Assembly: GCA_022798895.1 (NCBI GenBank)
Contig: JAAWNJ010000009.1
Location: forward strand, 1 to 38,378
DNA length: 38,378 bases
Direction: 5' to 3'
Source: Clostridia bacterium
Lineage (GTDB): Bacteria > Bacillota > Clostridia > TANB77 > CAG-508
In this document: positions 1-9,915 of the stretch, piece by piece
Position numbering within the stretch: the first letter of the stretch is position 1
Layout of the letters: every line of letters starts with the position of its first letter
Program-made: the position numbers and the translations under genes
Notes under the pieces: model-generated
Told to the model about the DNA's origin: nothing
Databases searched by the model: none
What the model saw: the letters and a program-made list of their open reading frames with translations, nothing else

Positions 1-2095
1 AGTGGGAAAAATTGCAGGAATGATTAATGAGGTAGAAGATACTGAAACACCACTTCAACAAAAATTAAATAAATTAGGAAAAGTATTAGGAATTGCAGCT
101 ATTGTTATTTGTATTGTCATCTTTTTCATTGGTTTGTTATATGGAAAAGATCCAATGGATATGTTTATGACTGCTGTTAGTTTGGCTGTTGCAGCCATTC
201 CAGAGGGATTAGCTGCTGTATCTACAATTGTTCTTGCTATTGGTGTACAAAGAATGGTGAAAAAGCATGCTATTGTAAAGAAATTACCAGCTGTAGAAAC
301 TTTAGGAAGTACTACTGTTATTTGCTCTGATAAAACAGGAACTTTAACACAAAACAAAATGACAGTTAAAAAGGTGTTCTATAATAATCAGCTAGTAGAA
401 ATAGAAAACATGAATACAAATGAAACGATAGAAGAATTAGAAAAATTGGTATATATTAGTATATTCTGTAATGATACAAAAGTAGCATCTGACAGAACTT
501 TAACAGGTGACCCAACAGAAACAGCTTTAATAGACATGGCATTTAATTTAGATTTCCAACCAGCAGTATTAGAGCAATTTCCACGTGTGAAAGAATTACC
601 ATTTGACTCAGAAAGAAAATTAATGACAACTGTTCATAAAATAGAGGATAAGTATGTGGTATATACAAAAGGTGGAGTGGATGAATTATTAGCAAGATGT
701 AATAGTTATGTGATAAGTAACGAAATAAAACAAGATTTAGTAAACTATAAAAAAGAAATTGAAAAGCAAAATGAGGCAATGGCAAAAGATGCTCTTAGAG
801 TACTTGCAATGGCATATAAAGAAATGGACCATGAGCCAACAGATGAAGAGATGAAAGCAATAGAAAAAGACTTAATTTATGTTGGAATGGTAGGAATGAT
901 TGACCCACCAAGGGAAGAAGTAAAAGACGCTGTTGCAAAATGTAAAAGAGCAGGGATTAAAACAGTTATGATTACAGGAGACCACAAAGTCACCGCTATT
1001 GCCATTGCAAAAGCATTAGGTATTTTAGAAAGTGAGGAAGAAGCACTTACAGGAGCTGAACTAGAAGAAATGTCTGATAAAGAGTTAATAGCCAATGTAA
1101 GAAAATACAGTGTATATGCTAGAGTATCGCCAGAACACAAGGTGAGAATTGTAAAGGCATGGAAAGAAAATGGAGAAATTGTAGCTATGACAGGTGATGG
1201 TGTAAATGATGCACCAGCACTAAAAACAGCAGATATTGGTTGTGCTATGGGAATAGTTGGAACTGATGTAGCTAAAGAAGCGGCTGATGTTATTTTAACA
1301 GATGATAATTTTGCAACAATTGTATCTTCTGTAGAAGAAGGAAGACGTATCTATGATAATATTTTAAAGGCAATTCAATTTTTACTATCTAGTAATGTTG
1401 GAGAAATTATCATCTTATTTGTAGCAATACTTATTACACCATTACTTAGTAAATGGTTTCATATTGATGTTAATTTAATTGTACCATTATTACCAATACA
1501 CATTTTATGGATAAACTTAGTAACAGACTCTTTGCCAGCACTTGCCTTAGCAGTAGACCCAGCAGAAAAAGATATCATGGATAGAAAACCTATCAAACCA
1601 AAGCAAGGTGTTTTTACGAAAGGAATGACTTGGAGAGTAATTTACCAAGGCGTTATGATTGGAATAATTACACTTACTGCCTTCATTATTGGTTTAGCAA
1701 CACCAGTAGACCAGCTACCAATGGTAGAAGTGACGGATAGTGAGGGGATGATAAGAACATTATCAGAGGAAGAAGTAAGAGTGGAAATTGGTCAGACTAT
1801 GGCATTTACTGTGCTAGCACTTTCAGAATTGGTTCATGTGTTTAATATTAGAAATAATAAAAAGTCTATTTTTAAAACAGGAATTTTCAGCAATCGCAAA
1901 TTGATTTTAGCCAATTTAGCTTCAGCAGCATTAATGCTAGTGATTTTGTTAGTTCCTAGTTTCAGAAGTATTTTTAGTATTCCAGTATTGCCGTTAATGA
2001 ATATGATTGAAGTTGCTATTTTAATATTTGTTCCAATTGTAGTTGTAGAGTTGTTTAAATTGTTAAAAATTAATACAACAAAAGATGAAGTATAG
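1..2095 (+). CDS. Cation-transporting P-type ATPase (Ca2+-type), 5' truncated by window edge
   Basis: DKTGTLT phosphorylation motif, TGDxxxTA and MTGDGVNDAPAL motifs, C-terminal TM segments; the ORF begins at the window edge without the N-terminal TM/actuator region. Confidence 0.93.
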   Translation, partial: VGKIAGMINEVEDTETPLQQKLNKLGKVLGIAAIVICIVIFFIGLLYGKDPMDMFMTAVSLAVAAIPEGLAAVSTIVLAIGVQRMVKKHAIVKKLPAVETLGSTTVICSDKTGTLTQNKMTVKKVFYNNQLVEIENMNTNETIEELEKLVYISIFCNDTKVASDRTLTGDPTETALIDMAFNLDFQPAVLEQFPRVKELPFDSERKLMTTVHKIEDKYVVYTKGGVDELLARCNSYVISNEIKQDLVNYKKEIEKQNEAMAKDALRVLAMAYKEMDHEPTDEEMKAIEKDLIYVGMVGMIDPPREEVKDAVAKCKRAGIKTVMITGDHKVTAIAIAKALGILESEEEALTGAELEEMSDKELIANVRKYSVYARVSPEHKVRIVKAWKENGEIVAMTGDGVNDAPALKTADIGCAMGIVGTDVAKEAADVILTDDNFATIVSSVEEGRRIYDNILKAIQFLLSSNVGEIIILFVAILITPLLSKWFHIDVNLIVPLLPIHILWINLVTDSLPALALAVDPAEKDIMDRKPIKPKQGVFTKGMTWRVIYQGVMIGIITLTAFIIGLATPVDQLPMVEVTDSEGMIRTLSEEEVRVEIGQTMAFTVLALSELVHVFNIRNNKKSIFKTGIFSNRKLILANLASAALMLVILLVPSFRSIFSIPVLPLMNMIEVAILIFVPIVVVELFKLLKINTTKDEV

Positions 2096-2099
2096 AAAA

Positions 2100-2142
2100 T
2101 ACTCCTTTGTGAATAGTATCTTACTTATTGCAAAGGAGTAAC
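2100..2142 (+). terminator. Hairpin terminator after the P-type ATPase gene
   Basis: tactcctttg ... caaaggagta inverted repeat just after the stop codon. Confidence 0.55.
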
Positions 2143-2143
2143 T

Positions 2144-2182
2144 TTTATCACACTTTACAAATTATGTAAAATGTGATAAAAT
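2144..2182 (+). promoter_or_regulatory. Sigma-A-like promoter with overlapping palindromic operator candidate upstream of purB
   Basis: TTTACA (2154-2159), 17 bp, TAAAAT (2177-2182); palindrome TTTATCACACTTTACA-aatta-TGTAAAATGTGATAAA (15/16 arm match). Confidence 0.6.
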
Positions 2183-2324
2183 AGCGAACGAATAACTATT
2201 CAATTTCTAAAGATTTTAGCAACATAGGAAAGACAATAGTTAAATAACTTTTAGAAAGGGGAAATCTTTTATAAGTCAAAATTAGTTCCTAGAAGCCATA
2301 TATGACAGAAAGGAAGTAGACAAC

Positions 2325-3752
2325 ATGCAAAATAAAGAGTTGTTCCAACAGATGAGGGAAAAGGAATTTGCTCAAGTGGCACCGTTTGCTTTATGTCCGC
2401 TTGACGGCAGATATTCGCAAATTGCCCTCAAATTGGCGCCATACTTTTCTGAATATGCCTTGGTGGAAAATCGGGTATATGTTGAGGTGAAGTGGCTCCA
2501 ATTCTTGATTGAGTATTTTAGAAATGAGAGCGAGACCTTGGCAAAGCACAATAACTCGCGTGACCTCAACAGAATTTTGAGCATTTACAAAGACTTCAAT
2601 GATGTTTCTTTTATGGAAGTGAAAGAGATTGAGAAGAAAACCAACCATGATGTGAAGGCTGTTGAACTGTATATAGCAGAAAAATTGCGGAAAGCTGAAC
2701 TGGCAGATTTGGTAAGCTTTATACATTTCGGTTGTACGTCTGAGGACATCAACAATACAGCCTATGCACTCATGATTAAAGGTGGGCTGAAGGAAGTTTG
2801 GCTTCCAGCTGCTAAAGAACTTGTTAATCGGATATACTCGATGGCAGAAAGATATTCTCATATTCCAATGTTGGCACATACACATGGGCAACCTGCAACT
2901 CCCACCACAGTTGGAAAGGAAATGGAAGTATTTGATTTCCGACTGCAAAAAGTTTTGGAGCAAGTAGAAGCAATTGTCAGTGAAGGCATTTGTGCGAAGT
3001 TCAATGGTGCTACCGGTAACTACTCTGCTATTTCAGTTGCTTATCCGAGTGAGGATTGGATTGGACTATCGGAGGAGTTTGTAGAGAACTATTTAGGGTT
3101 GAACTTCAATCCTGTGACAACGCAAATTGAGTCACATGACTATATCTGCGAGCTGGCTGACTGTATACGCCATTTCAATAACATCCTTATGGGAATGGAC
3201 TTGGATATGTGGCTGTATATTAGCATGGAGTATTTCAAACAACTCGCAGTAGAAAGCGAAGTTGGGAGTAGCACCATGCCTCATAAAGTCAATTCGATTC
3301 GGTTTAAGAATAGCGAAGCAAACTGCGACATTTCTAATGCATTGTTGATGACCCTGTCTAACAAGCTAACAAAGTCGCGTATGCAAAGAGATCTGTCCGA
3401 TTCTTCTGCTATGAGAAACATTGGGATGGCACTTGGATACTCTGTCCAGGCGATAGAGCAAACAATTGGTGGACTTGAAAAAGTGGATGTAAACCAAGAG
3501 AAACTTTCTCAAGACCTTAATGAAAAATGGGAGGTCTTAGCAGAGCTCATCCAAACAGTGCTCCGCAAAAATGGGATTCCTGATGCCTATGATCAACTGA
3601 AAGCCCTGACCAGAGGGAAGGGAATTACCAAAGAGGCAATCCAAGAGTTTGTGAAGTCTTTGGAAATTCCTGAAGAAGATAAGGAAGCACTTTTGAAGCT
3701 CACTCCTGCGACGTATATTGGGCTTGCGAAAGAAATTGTAGAAAGATTTTAA
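2325..3752 (+). CDS. purB: Adenylosuccinate lyase
   Basis: LxPLDGRYS N-terminus, THGQPATPTTVGKE, and the fumarase/aspartase-superfamily signature SSTMPHKVNSIRFKNSE. Confidence 0.93.
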   Translation: MQNKELFQQMREKEFAQVAPFALCPLDGRYSQIALKLAPYFSEYALVENRVYVEVKWLQFLIEYFRNESETLAKHNNSRDLNRILSIYKDFNDVSFMEVKEIEKKTNHDVKAVELYIAEKLRKAELADLVSFIHFGCTSEDINNTAYALMIKGGLKEVWLPAAKELVNRIYSMAERYSHIPMLAHTHGQPATPTTVGKEMEVFDFRLQKVLEQVEAIVSEGICAKFNGATGNYSAISVAYPSEDWIGLSEEFVENYLGLNFNPVTTQIESHDYICELADCIRHFNNILMGMDLDMWLYISMEYFKQLAVESEVGSSTMPHKVNSIRFKNSEANCDISNALLMTLSNKLTKSRMQRDLSDSSAMRNIGMALGYSVQAIEQTIGGLEKVDVNQEKLSQDLNEKWEVLAELIQTVLRKNGIPDAYDQLKALTRGKGITKEAIQEFVKSLEIPEEDKEALLKLTPATYIGLAKEIVERF

Positions 3753-3764
3753 TTTTTGGCATAA

Positions 3765-3796
3765 AAGAGCCGTGTCCAGTTTTGGATGCGGCTCTT
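3765..3796 (+). terminator. Hairpin after purB
   Basis: aagagccg ... cggctctt inverted repeat, weak U tract. Confidence 0.55.
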
Positions 3797-3890
3797 CCCC
3801 TAAAATTTAAAATAATAATAAAATTCCTTAAATTAACTATTAATTTTTTTCAGAATAGTATATACTATAGAAGAAAATTGTCGATTTAAG

Positions 3891-4802
3891 GTGTTTTTTA
3901 TGATAATATATGACATTGAAAGTTTTGAGAAAAAGAAAAGTAAAAAATGGATTTTTTGGACTATACTGATAGGAATAATTGTTATTGGTATAGCTATTTT
4001 TGGTGGAATAAAAACAGCAGAGTATGTAGCAAATCAAAAAGAGCAAAAAGTAGCCCAAGAGGATAAAAAAGAAGAAAATAATCAACAAAATAAGGATACA
4101 AATAATTCAAATAATGAACAACAAAATACAAATAATCAAAAAGGTTTGACAAAAGAACAATTGAAGGCAATAGATAATATTTATGATAGTAAAGAAAAAG
4201 TAGCTTTTCTTACCTTTGATGATGGACCTTCTAGTAATGTAACTCCAAAGATATTAGATGTATTAAAAAAGGAGAATATTAAAGCGACGTTTTTTGTATT
4301 AGGTACTATGGCAAAAGCAAATCCAGAAGTGTTAAAAAGAGAAAAAGAAGAAGGACACTATATTGCAAATCATAGTTATTCTCATGTTTATCCAAAGGTA
4401 TATGCTAATGAAAATAAACCATTAGAAGAATATAACAAGACAAATAAAATAATACAAGAGGCACTAGGGGATAGTAGTTATCAATCTAATCTTTTCCGTT
4501 TCCCAGGCGGATCAATAGGAGGATATTATGATAAACTAAAACAAAAAGCAAAAAAGAAGTTTCGAGAAAAAGGCATTTCCTCTTTAGATTGGAATTGCTT
4601 AACAAATGATTCAGATGGTGCAGAAACAAAGCAAGCTATTATGCAAAATTTGAAAGATACTAGTAAAGGAAAAAATAGCTTAGTCATATTAATGCATGAT
4701 GCGCCAAATAAAGATTTAACGGCCAAAACATTGCCAGATGTCATAAAATATTTAAAAGGACAAGGTTATAGTTTTAAAAGTATATATGATGTGATAGAAT
4801 AA
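3891..4802 (+). CDS. Membrane-anchored polysaccharide deacetylase (NodB domain)
   Basis: N-terminal TM, low-complexity Asn/Gln linker, FLTFDDGPS and HSYSH motifs; the true start may be the ATG at 3900. Confidence 0.88.
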   Translation: MFFMIIYDIESFEKKKSKKWIFWTILIGIIVIGIAIFGGIKTAEYVANQKEQKVAQEDKKEENNQQNKDTNNSNNEQQNTNNQKGLTKEQLKAIDNIYDSKEKVAFLTFDDGPSSNVTPKILDVLKKENIKATFFVLGTMAKANPEVLKREKEEGHYIANHSYSHVYPKVYANENKPLEEYNKTNKIIQEALGDSSYQSNLFRFPGGSIGGYYDKLKQKAKKKFREKGISSLDWNCLTNDSDGAETKQAIMQNLKDTSKGKNSLVILMHDAPNKDLTAKTLPDVIKYLKGQGYSFKSIYDVIE

Positions 4803-4861
4803 AAACAAAAAAACGAAATATAGTTATCATTAGATGGATATTATAAAAGGAGTAGAAAAAT

Positions 4862-5710
4862 ATGCTATATGATGTGATTATTGTAGGAAGTGGACCTGCA
4901 GGAATTTCAGCTTCGCTATATGCCAAACGTAGAAAATTATCAGTTCTTGTTATTTCAAAAGGAAAAGGAGCTTTAGGAAAGACTGAGCAAATAGATAATT
5001 ATTATGGATTTTCTAAAGGAATTTCAGGAAAAGAGCTATATCAAAATGGTATAGAACAGGCAAAAACGTTAGGTGTGGAATTAATCGATGATGAAGTAGT
5101 AGCCCTTAGCTATTTAGAAAATTTTGAAGTAGAAACGATTAACTCAAAATATAATGCTAAAGCTGTTATTTTAGCAACAGGGACTAATAGGGTAACTCCT
5201 AATATTAAAGGAATTCGAGAATTTGAAGGGAAAGGAGTTAGCTATTGTGCCATTTGTGACGCTTTCTTTTTTAGAGGAAAAGATGTAGCAGTTCTAGGAA
5301 ATGGAAATTATGCAATTCATGAAATGGAACAATTAAAACCAGTAGTGGCATCAGTATCTATTCTGACAAATGGGGAAGAAATGATAGAAAATAGAGATGT
5401 GGAAGTGGACATAGATAGTAGGAAAATTCGAGAATTTAGAGGAGATGGGAAGTTAGCAGAAATAGAATTTGAAGATAATACTAAAAAACAAGTACATGGA
5501 GTTTTTGTAGCAGTGGGGACTGCTTCAAGTAATGATTTGGCTAGAAAAATTGGAGCGAGAATAGAAAATAATCATATAGTTGTTAATGAAAATATGGAAA
5601 CAACGGTACCTGGACTATTTGCTTGTGGAGATTGCACAGGAGGTCTGTTACAGATTAGCAAAGCAGTTTATGAAGGAGCTAAAGCAGGGTTGACAGTATT
5701 AAAAAAATAG
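4862..5710 (+). CDS. Thioredoxin-reductase-like flavoprotein
   Basis: GSGPAGISA FAD motif, CAIC redox motif, C-terminal GLFACGDCTGG; directly upstream of thioredoxin. Confidence 0.85.
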   Translation: MLYDVIIVGSGPAGISASLYAKRRKLSVLVISKGKGALGKTEQIDNYYGFSKGISGKELYQNGIEQAKTLGVELIDDEVVALSYLENFEVETINSKYNAKAVILATGTNRVTPNIKGIREFEGKGVSYCAICDAFFFRGKDVAVLGNGNYAIHEMEQLKPVVASVSILTNGEEMIENRDVEVDIDSRKIREFRGDGKLAEIEFEDNTKKQVHGVFVAVGTASSNDLARKIGARIENNHIVVNENMETTVPGLFACGDCTGGLLQISKAVYEGAKAGLTVLKK

Positions 5711-5763
5711 AATATTATCATAAAAATAGTATAAAATAATAAAGTGAAAAGGAGAGATGAAAA

Positions 5764-6075
5764 ATGTCAGTGATAACAGTAAACAATGAAAATTTTGAAA
5801 AGGAAATTTTACAATCAAGAATGCCAGTCTTATTAGACTTTTGGGCAACTTGGTGTGGACCATGTAGAATGATGTCACCAGTAGTAGATGAAATTGCAGA
5901 GAGTATGAATACTTCTATTAAGGTAGGAAAAATCAATATTGATGAATGCCAAAATTTAGCTGAAAAATATGGAGTTATGAGTATTCCTACATTTGTAGTA
6001 TTAAAAGATGGAGTAGAAACAGGAAGAACAGTAGGGGTTCAATCAAAAGAAGAAATTGTAAAGCTAATAGGATAA
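5764..6075 (+). CDS. trxA: Thioredoxin
   Basis: DFWATWCGPCRMMSP active site, cis-Pro region SIPTFVVLKDG. Confidence 0.95.
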   Translation: MSVITVNNENFEKEILQSRMPVLLDFWATWCGPCRMMSPVVDEIAESMNTSIKVGKINIDECQNLAEKYGVMSIPTFVVLKDGVETGRTVGVQSKEEIVKLIG

Positions 6076-6090
6076 AATATTAGAATAATA

Positions 6091-6115
6091 AGAGACTGAG
6101 CAGGAGCTCAGTCTC
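6091..6115. terminator. Bidirectional hairpin between convergent genes
   Basis: agagactgagc-agga-gctcagtctct perfect inverted repeat. Confidence 0.7.
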
Positions 6116-6122
6116 TTTGAAA

Positions 6123-6713
6123 TCAAGTGATTTTATGTGCTTCTCTATAGATATTACGTGCTTGGAATAATCTTTGATAAAGTTTTTCGACAGAAGAAGT
6201 ATCAGAATAATGCAGAGTGGATTTAGCTTGTAAAGAGGAAACAATATCATCTGTGACTAAACAGCTACTAATTCCTCTTACGAACGTCCTATCAAATAAA
6301 GCGATTGTAATACCTTCAGCTTTACAAAAATCCTTTTTGGGGAAAGTTGAAAATGCATACTTCATAATCAAGTCAGTTGTTTCTTCATCAGAAAAATTGA
6401 AACTTTTCCGGATGGCCCTTAGATGATCATATTGCCTTTTGACAGACTTCACAGATAAATCCTGAATATCATGATGCTTATAAGCAGCGAGGACCGCTTT
6501 TTGCTCAAGAATATCTACAGTTTTATCATCCACAATGCAATGACTGATAGAAATGGCAATCATAGCTTTAAAAGCATCGATACCAAGCTTACAGTGGCTT
6601 GCATATTGGCGTGAAGAAAAGTCAAAGGGAAGGCTAGAGTATTCGAATACAAAGTTCCAAATTTCTCTACGAGAGTACTTTTGTAGAACTCGATCTTCTT
6701 GTAGCTTACCCAT
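6123..6713 (-). CDS. Orphan hypothetical protein, 196 aa
   Basis: Internal ATG at 6713 preceded by ggagg; minus-strand promoter TTGACA-17-TATAAT at 6831-6803; terminator hairpin at its 3' end. Confidence 0.7.
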   Translation of the reverse strand: MGKLQEDRVLQKYSRREIWNFVFEYSSLPFDFSSRQYASHCKLGIDAFKAMIAISISHCIVDDKTVDILEQKAVLAAYKHHDIQDLSVKSVKRQYDHLRAIRKSFNFSDEETTDLIMKYAFSTFPKKDFCKAEGITIALFDRTFVRGISSCLVTDDIVSSLQAKSTLHYSDTSSVEKLYQRLFQARNIYREAHKIT

Positions 6714-6802
6714 ACAAATTCCTCCTTGTAAGTAGAGATGCCATAGCAAATTGTGAGAGAAACAGCTAAATACTTAATTTCAATATACTAAAGATTAGGG
6801 AC

Positions 6803-6831
6803 ATTATAGTAATTTATTTACAAAATGTCAA
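6803..6831 (-). promoter_or_regulatory. Consensus sigma-A promoter for the minus-strand orphan gene
   Basis: Minus strand TTGACA (6831-6826), 17 bp, TATAAT (6808-6803). Confidence 0.75.
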
Positions 6832-6928
6832 TGAAAAACATAGAAACTTTTATTAAAAACAATGTATTTTCTAATTGACATATGATATAATTAATTGTGT
6901 AAAATGAATAGTAAAAATAGGAGTAAAT

Positions 6929-7687
6929 ATGGATTTGTTAGAAAAAGCAAAGTTTTATCAAGAAAATAAGGATAAGTTAAGTAAAGAATTATTAGAGAAA
7001 GTAGAAAAGGCATTTGATATTGATTATACTTATCATTCAACAACAATTGAGGGAAATACTTTAACATTAATTGAAACGAAAGCAGTTATTGAAGACAATA
7101 TTTCAATTGGAGGAAAAGAATTAAGAGAGATATATGAAGTGGTCAATCATAATAAAGCATTTCAGTATATCAAGAAATGCATACAAAAATCAGAAGAATT
7201 AGAAGAAAACAAAGTGAAAAATATACATGAAATATTAACAGACAATATCATACAAGGTGGAATATATCGTCATACAGATGTACAAATAACAGGAGCAACA
7301 CATACACCACCAGCACCAAATGAAATGTATAAACAACTGCAATTTTTTTATGAGGATTTAAAAGCAAATAAAGAAAAAATGGAACCAATCGAATTGGCAG
7401 CTTGGACACATGCTGAATTTGTAAGAATTCATCCTTTTATTGATGGGAATGGTAGAACAGCAAGATTGATTATGAACTATCAATTAATGAAAAATGGATT
7501 TTTACCAGTTAATATTAAAGTAGAAGATAGAATAAATTATTATAATGCCTTAGACTTATATGCAACCAAAAAAGAAATAAAACCATTTAAAGAATTAATT
7601 GAAGGTTTAGAAGCAAAACGATTAGATGAAATTATAAAATTAATACTTGACTATGATGTGAAAAGCGAGTATAATGGAAATAGTTGA
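6929..7687 (+). CDS. Fic family protein
   Basis: HPFIDGNGRTAR Fic motif; N-terminal STTIEGN inhibitory-helix-like motif. Confidence 0.92.
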   Translation: MDLLEKAKFYQENKDKLSKELLEKVEKAFDIDYTYHSTTIEGNTLTLIETKAVIEDNISIGGKELREIYEVVNHNKAFQYIKKCIQKSEELEENKVKNIHEILTDNIIQGGIYRHTDVQITGATHTPPAPNEMYKQLQFFYEDLKANKEKMEPIELAAWTHAEFVRIHPFIDGNGRTARLIMNYQLMKNGFLPVNIKVEDRINYYNALDLYATKKEIKPFKELIEGLEAKRLDEIIKLILDYDVKSEYNGNS

Positions 7688-7694
7688 AATAAGA

Positions 7695-7920
7695 AAAACA
7701 AAAATGAGAAAGAGTAAAATCAAGGTTATGGAAAGAGAGAATTAGTTACCAGCTGAAAGCTAATTTACAAAAACAGATTTGAAAAACTACCTCATTCGTT
7801 CCTAGCAAAAATCTAGGCGTAAATCTGCGTTAAGGAAAATAAAGTAAAACAAAGGATGGAACCGTGTAAATAAGCACTCCTTTTAACTAAGCGATTAGTT
7901 AAAAGGAGTTTTGTTTTGTT
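7695..7920 (+). promoter_or_regulatory. T-box leader (threonine) upstream of thrS
   Basis: AGGATGGAACCGTG (T-box core) at about 7853-7866, followed by terminator hairpin actccttttaactaa-gcga-ttagttaaaaggagt and a T tract; ACC triplet in a putative specifier loop. Confidence 0.82.
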
Positions 7921-7935
7921 CCAAAAGGAGGAATT

Positions 7936-9852
7936 ATGGTAAAAGTAGAATTGAAAGATGGATCTAAAATAGAAGTACAAGAAGGTAGCTCCATTTTAGA
8001 AGTAGCTAAACAAATTAGTGAAGGATTAGCGAGAAATAGTTTAGCAGGGAAAGTTAATGGAGAAGTAAAAGATTTAAGAACAAAAATTAATGAGAATTGT
8101 AAATTAGAGATTTTAACTTTCGATAATGATGAAGGGAAAAAAGCATTTTGGCATACAACTTCTCACATTATGGCACAAGCAATTAAAAGACTTTATGGAG
8201 ATAGTGTAAAATTAACAATAGGACCTTCTATTGATAATGGTTTTTATTATGATTTTGATGTAGAAAAACCATTTACCGAGGAAGATTTAGCAAAAATTGA
8301 AGAAGAAATGAAGAAGATTGTAAAGGAAAATTTAGCAATCACAAGATATACACTTTCAAGAGATGAAGCTGTCAAATTAATGGAAGAAAGAAAAGAGCCA
8401 TATAAAGTAGAACTAATTGAAGAATTACCAGAAGGTGAAGAGATTAGTTTTTATGATCAAGGAGAATTTAAAGAATTATGTGCAGGACCACATATTATGA
8501 GCACAGGAAGTGTTAAAGCGTTCAAATTACTAAATTCTTCTTCAGCTTATTGGAGAGGAGATGAAACAAAACAAACTCTTCAAAGAATTTATGGTATTTC
8601 TTTCCCAAAAGCTAGCATGTTAGAAGAATATTTATTCATGCTAGAAGAAGCAAAGAAAAGAGATCATAGAAAATTAGGAAAAGAATTAGATTTATTTTTC
8701 TTTGATGAAACTGCTCCAGGTATGGCTTATTGGATGCCAAAGGGCTTTACAATGATGAATGTTCTAATTGATTTATGGAGAAAAGAACATAAAAAAAGAG
8801 GATATCAAGAGTTTTCAGGTCCACAATTAAATAGTAGTGTTTTATGGAAAACTTCTGGACATTGGGATCATTATAAAGAGGATATGTTTGTATTAACTGA
8901 TAGCGATGGAAATGAACAAGCATTAAAACCAATGAATTGTCCAAACTCTATTAAGATTTATCAAACGAAATTAAGAAGCTACAAAGATTTACCACTTCGT
9001 TTTAGTGACATTGATGTGATTCATAGAAATGAAAAATCAGGTCAATTGAATGGACTATTTAGAGTAAGAATGTTTAGACAAGATGACTCTCATAACTATG
9101 TAATGGAATCACAAATTAAAGATGAAATTAAAGAAATTTTAGAGATTGCGAAAAAGCTATATAGTATTTTTGGTTTAGATTTCATTTTAACTTTATCTAC
9201 TAGACCAGATGATTACATGGGTGAATTAAGCTTGTGGAATAAAGCAGAAGCGGATTTAAAAGATGTATTAGATGAAATTTGTGGTAAAGATAATTATCGT
9301 ATTAATGAAGGTGATGGGGCATTCTATGGTCCTAAAATTGACATTAAGATGAAGGATTGTTTAGGTAGAGAATGGCAAATGGGTACTGTGCAAGTGGACT
9401 TCCAATTACCATTAAGATTTAACTTAAGCTATATTGATACTGATGGAGAAAAGAAAACACCAATTATGATACACAGAGCACTATTTGGTTCTTTTGAAAG
9501 ATTTATTGGTATTTTAACAGAACATTATGCAGGGGCATTTCCAACATGGCTTTCACCGATACAAGTAAGATTACTTCCAATAGCAGATAGTCACAAGGAG
9601 TATGCAAACAAAGTAGCAGAAGATTTAGAAAAGGCAGGAATTCGTGTAGAAGTAGATGAAAGACAAGAAAAGATAGGATATAAAATTCGTGAAGCGCAAC
9701 TTCAAAAAATTCCATATATGTTAATTTTAGGAGATAAAGAAGTTGAGGGAAATAGCGTAGGTGTTCGTTCAAGAGTGGAAGGAGATATTGGTCAAATAGA
9801 AATAGATGAATTTATTAACAAGATTCATAAAGAGATAGAAGAATATAAATAA
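7936..9852 (+). CDS. thrS: Threonyl-tRNA synthetase
   Basis: TGS domain, HTTSHIMAQA, class II motifs (RNEKSG, PMNCPNS), anticodon-binding C-terminus. Confidence 0.96.
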   Translation: MVKVELKDGSKIEVQEGSSILEVAKQISEGLARNSLAGKVNGEVKDLRTKINENCKLEILTFDNDEGKKAFWHTTSHIMAQAIKRLYGDSVKLTIGPSIDNGFYYDFDVEKPFTEEDLAKIEEEMKKIVKENLAITRYTLSRDEAVKLMEERKEPYKVELIEELPEGEEISFYDQGEFKELCAGPHIMSTGSVKAFKLLNSSSAYWRGDETKQTLQRIYGISFPKASMLEEYLFMLEEAKKRDHRKLGKELDLFFFDETAPGMAYWMPKGFTMMNVLIDLWRKEHKKRGYQEFSGPQLNSSVLWKTSGHWDHYKEDMFVLTDSDGNEQALKPMNCPNSIKIYQTKLRSYKDLPLRFSDIDVIHRNEKSGQLNGLFRVRMFRQDDSHNYVMESQIKDEIKEILEIAKKLYSIFGLDFILTLSTRPDDYMGELSLWNKAEADLKDVLDEICGKDNYRINEGDGAFYGPKIDIKMKDCLGREWQMGTVQVDFQLPLRFNLSYIDTDGEKKTPIMIHRALFGSFERFIGILTEHYAGAFPTWLSPIQVRLLPIADSHKEYANKVAEDLEKAGIRVEVDERQEKIGYKIREAQLQKIPYMLILGDKEVEGNSVGVRSRVEGDIGQIEIDEFINKIHKEIEEYK

Positions 9853-9877
9853 ATTATATGACAAAGTAAATATTATA

Positions 9878-9908
9878 AAAGGAGCCACTATTACTAGTAG
9901 GCTCCTTT
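9878..9908. terminator. Bidirectional terminator hairpin
   Basis: aaaggagcc ... ggctccttt inverted repeat with T run on the minus strand. Confidence 0.7.
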
Positions 9909-9915
9909 GCTTGGG

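Noticed and set aside
6217-6735. Plus-strand ORFs (69 and 60 aa) overlapping the 196-aa minus gene
   Set aside because: Promoter, RBS and terminator evidence support the minus strand.
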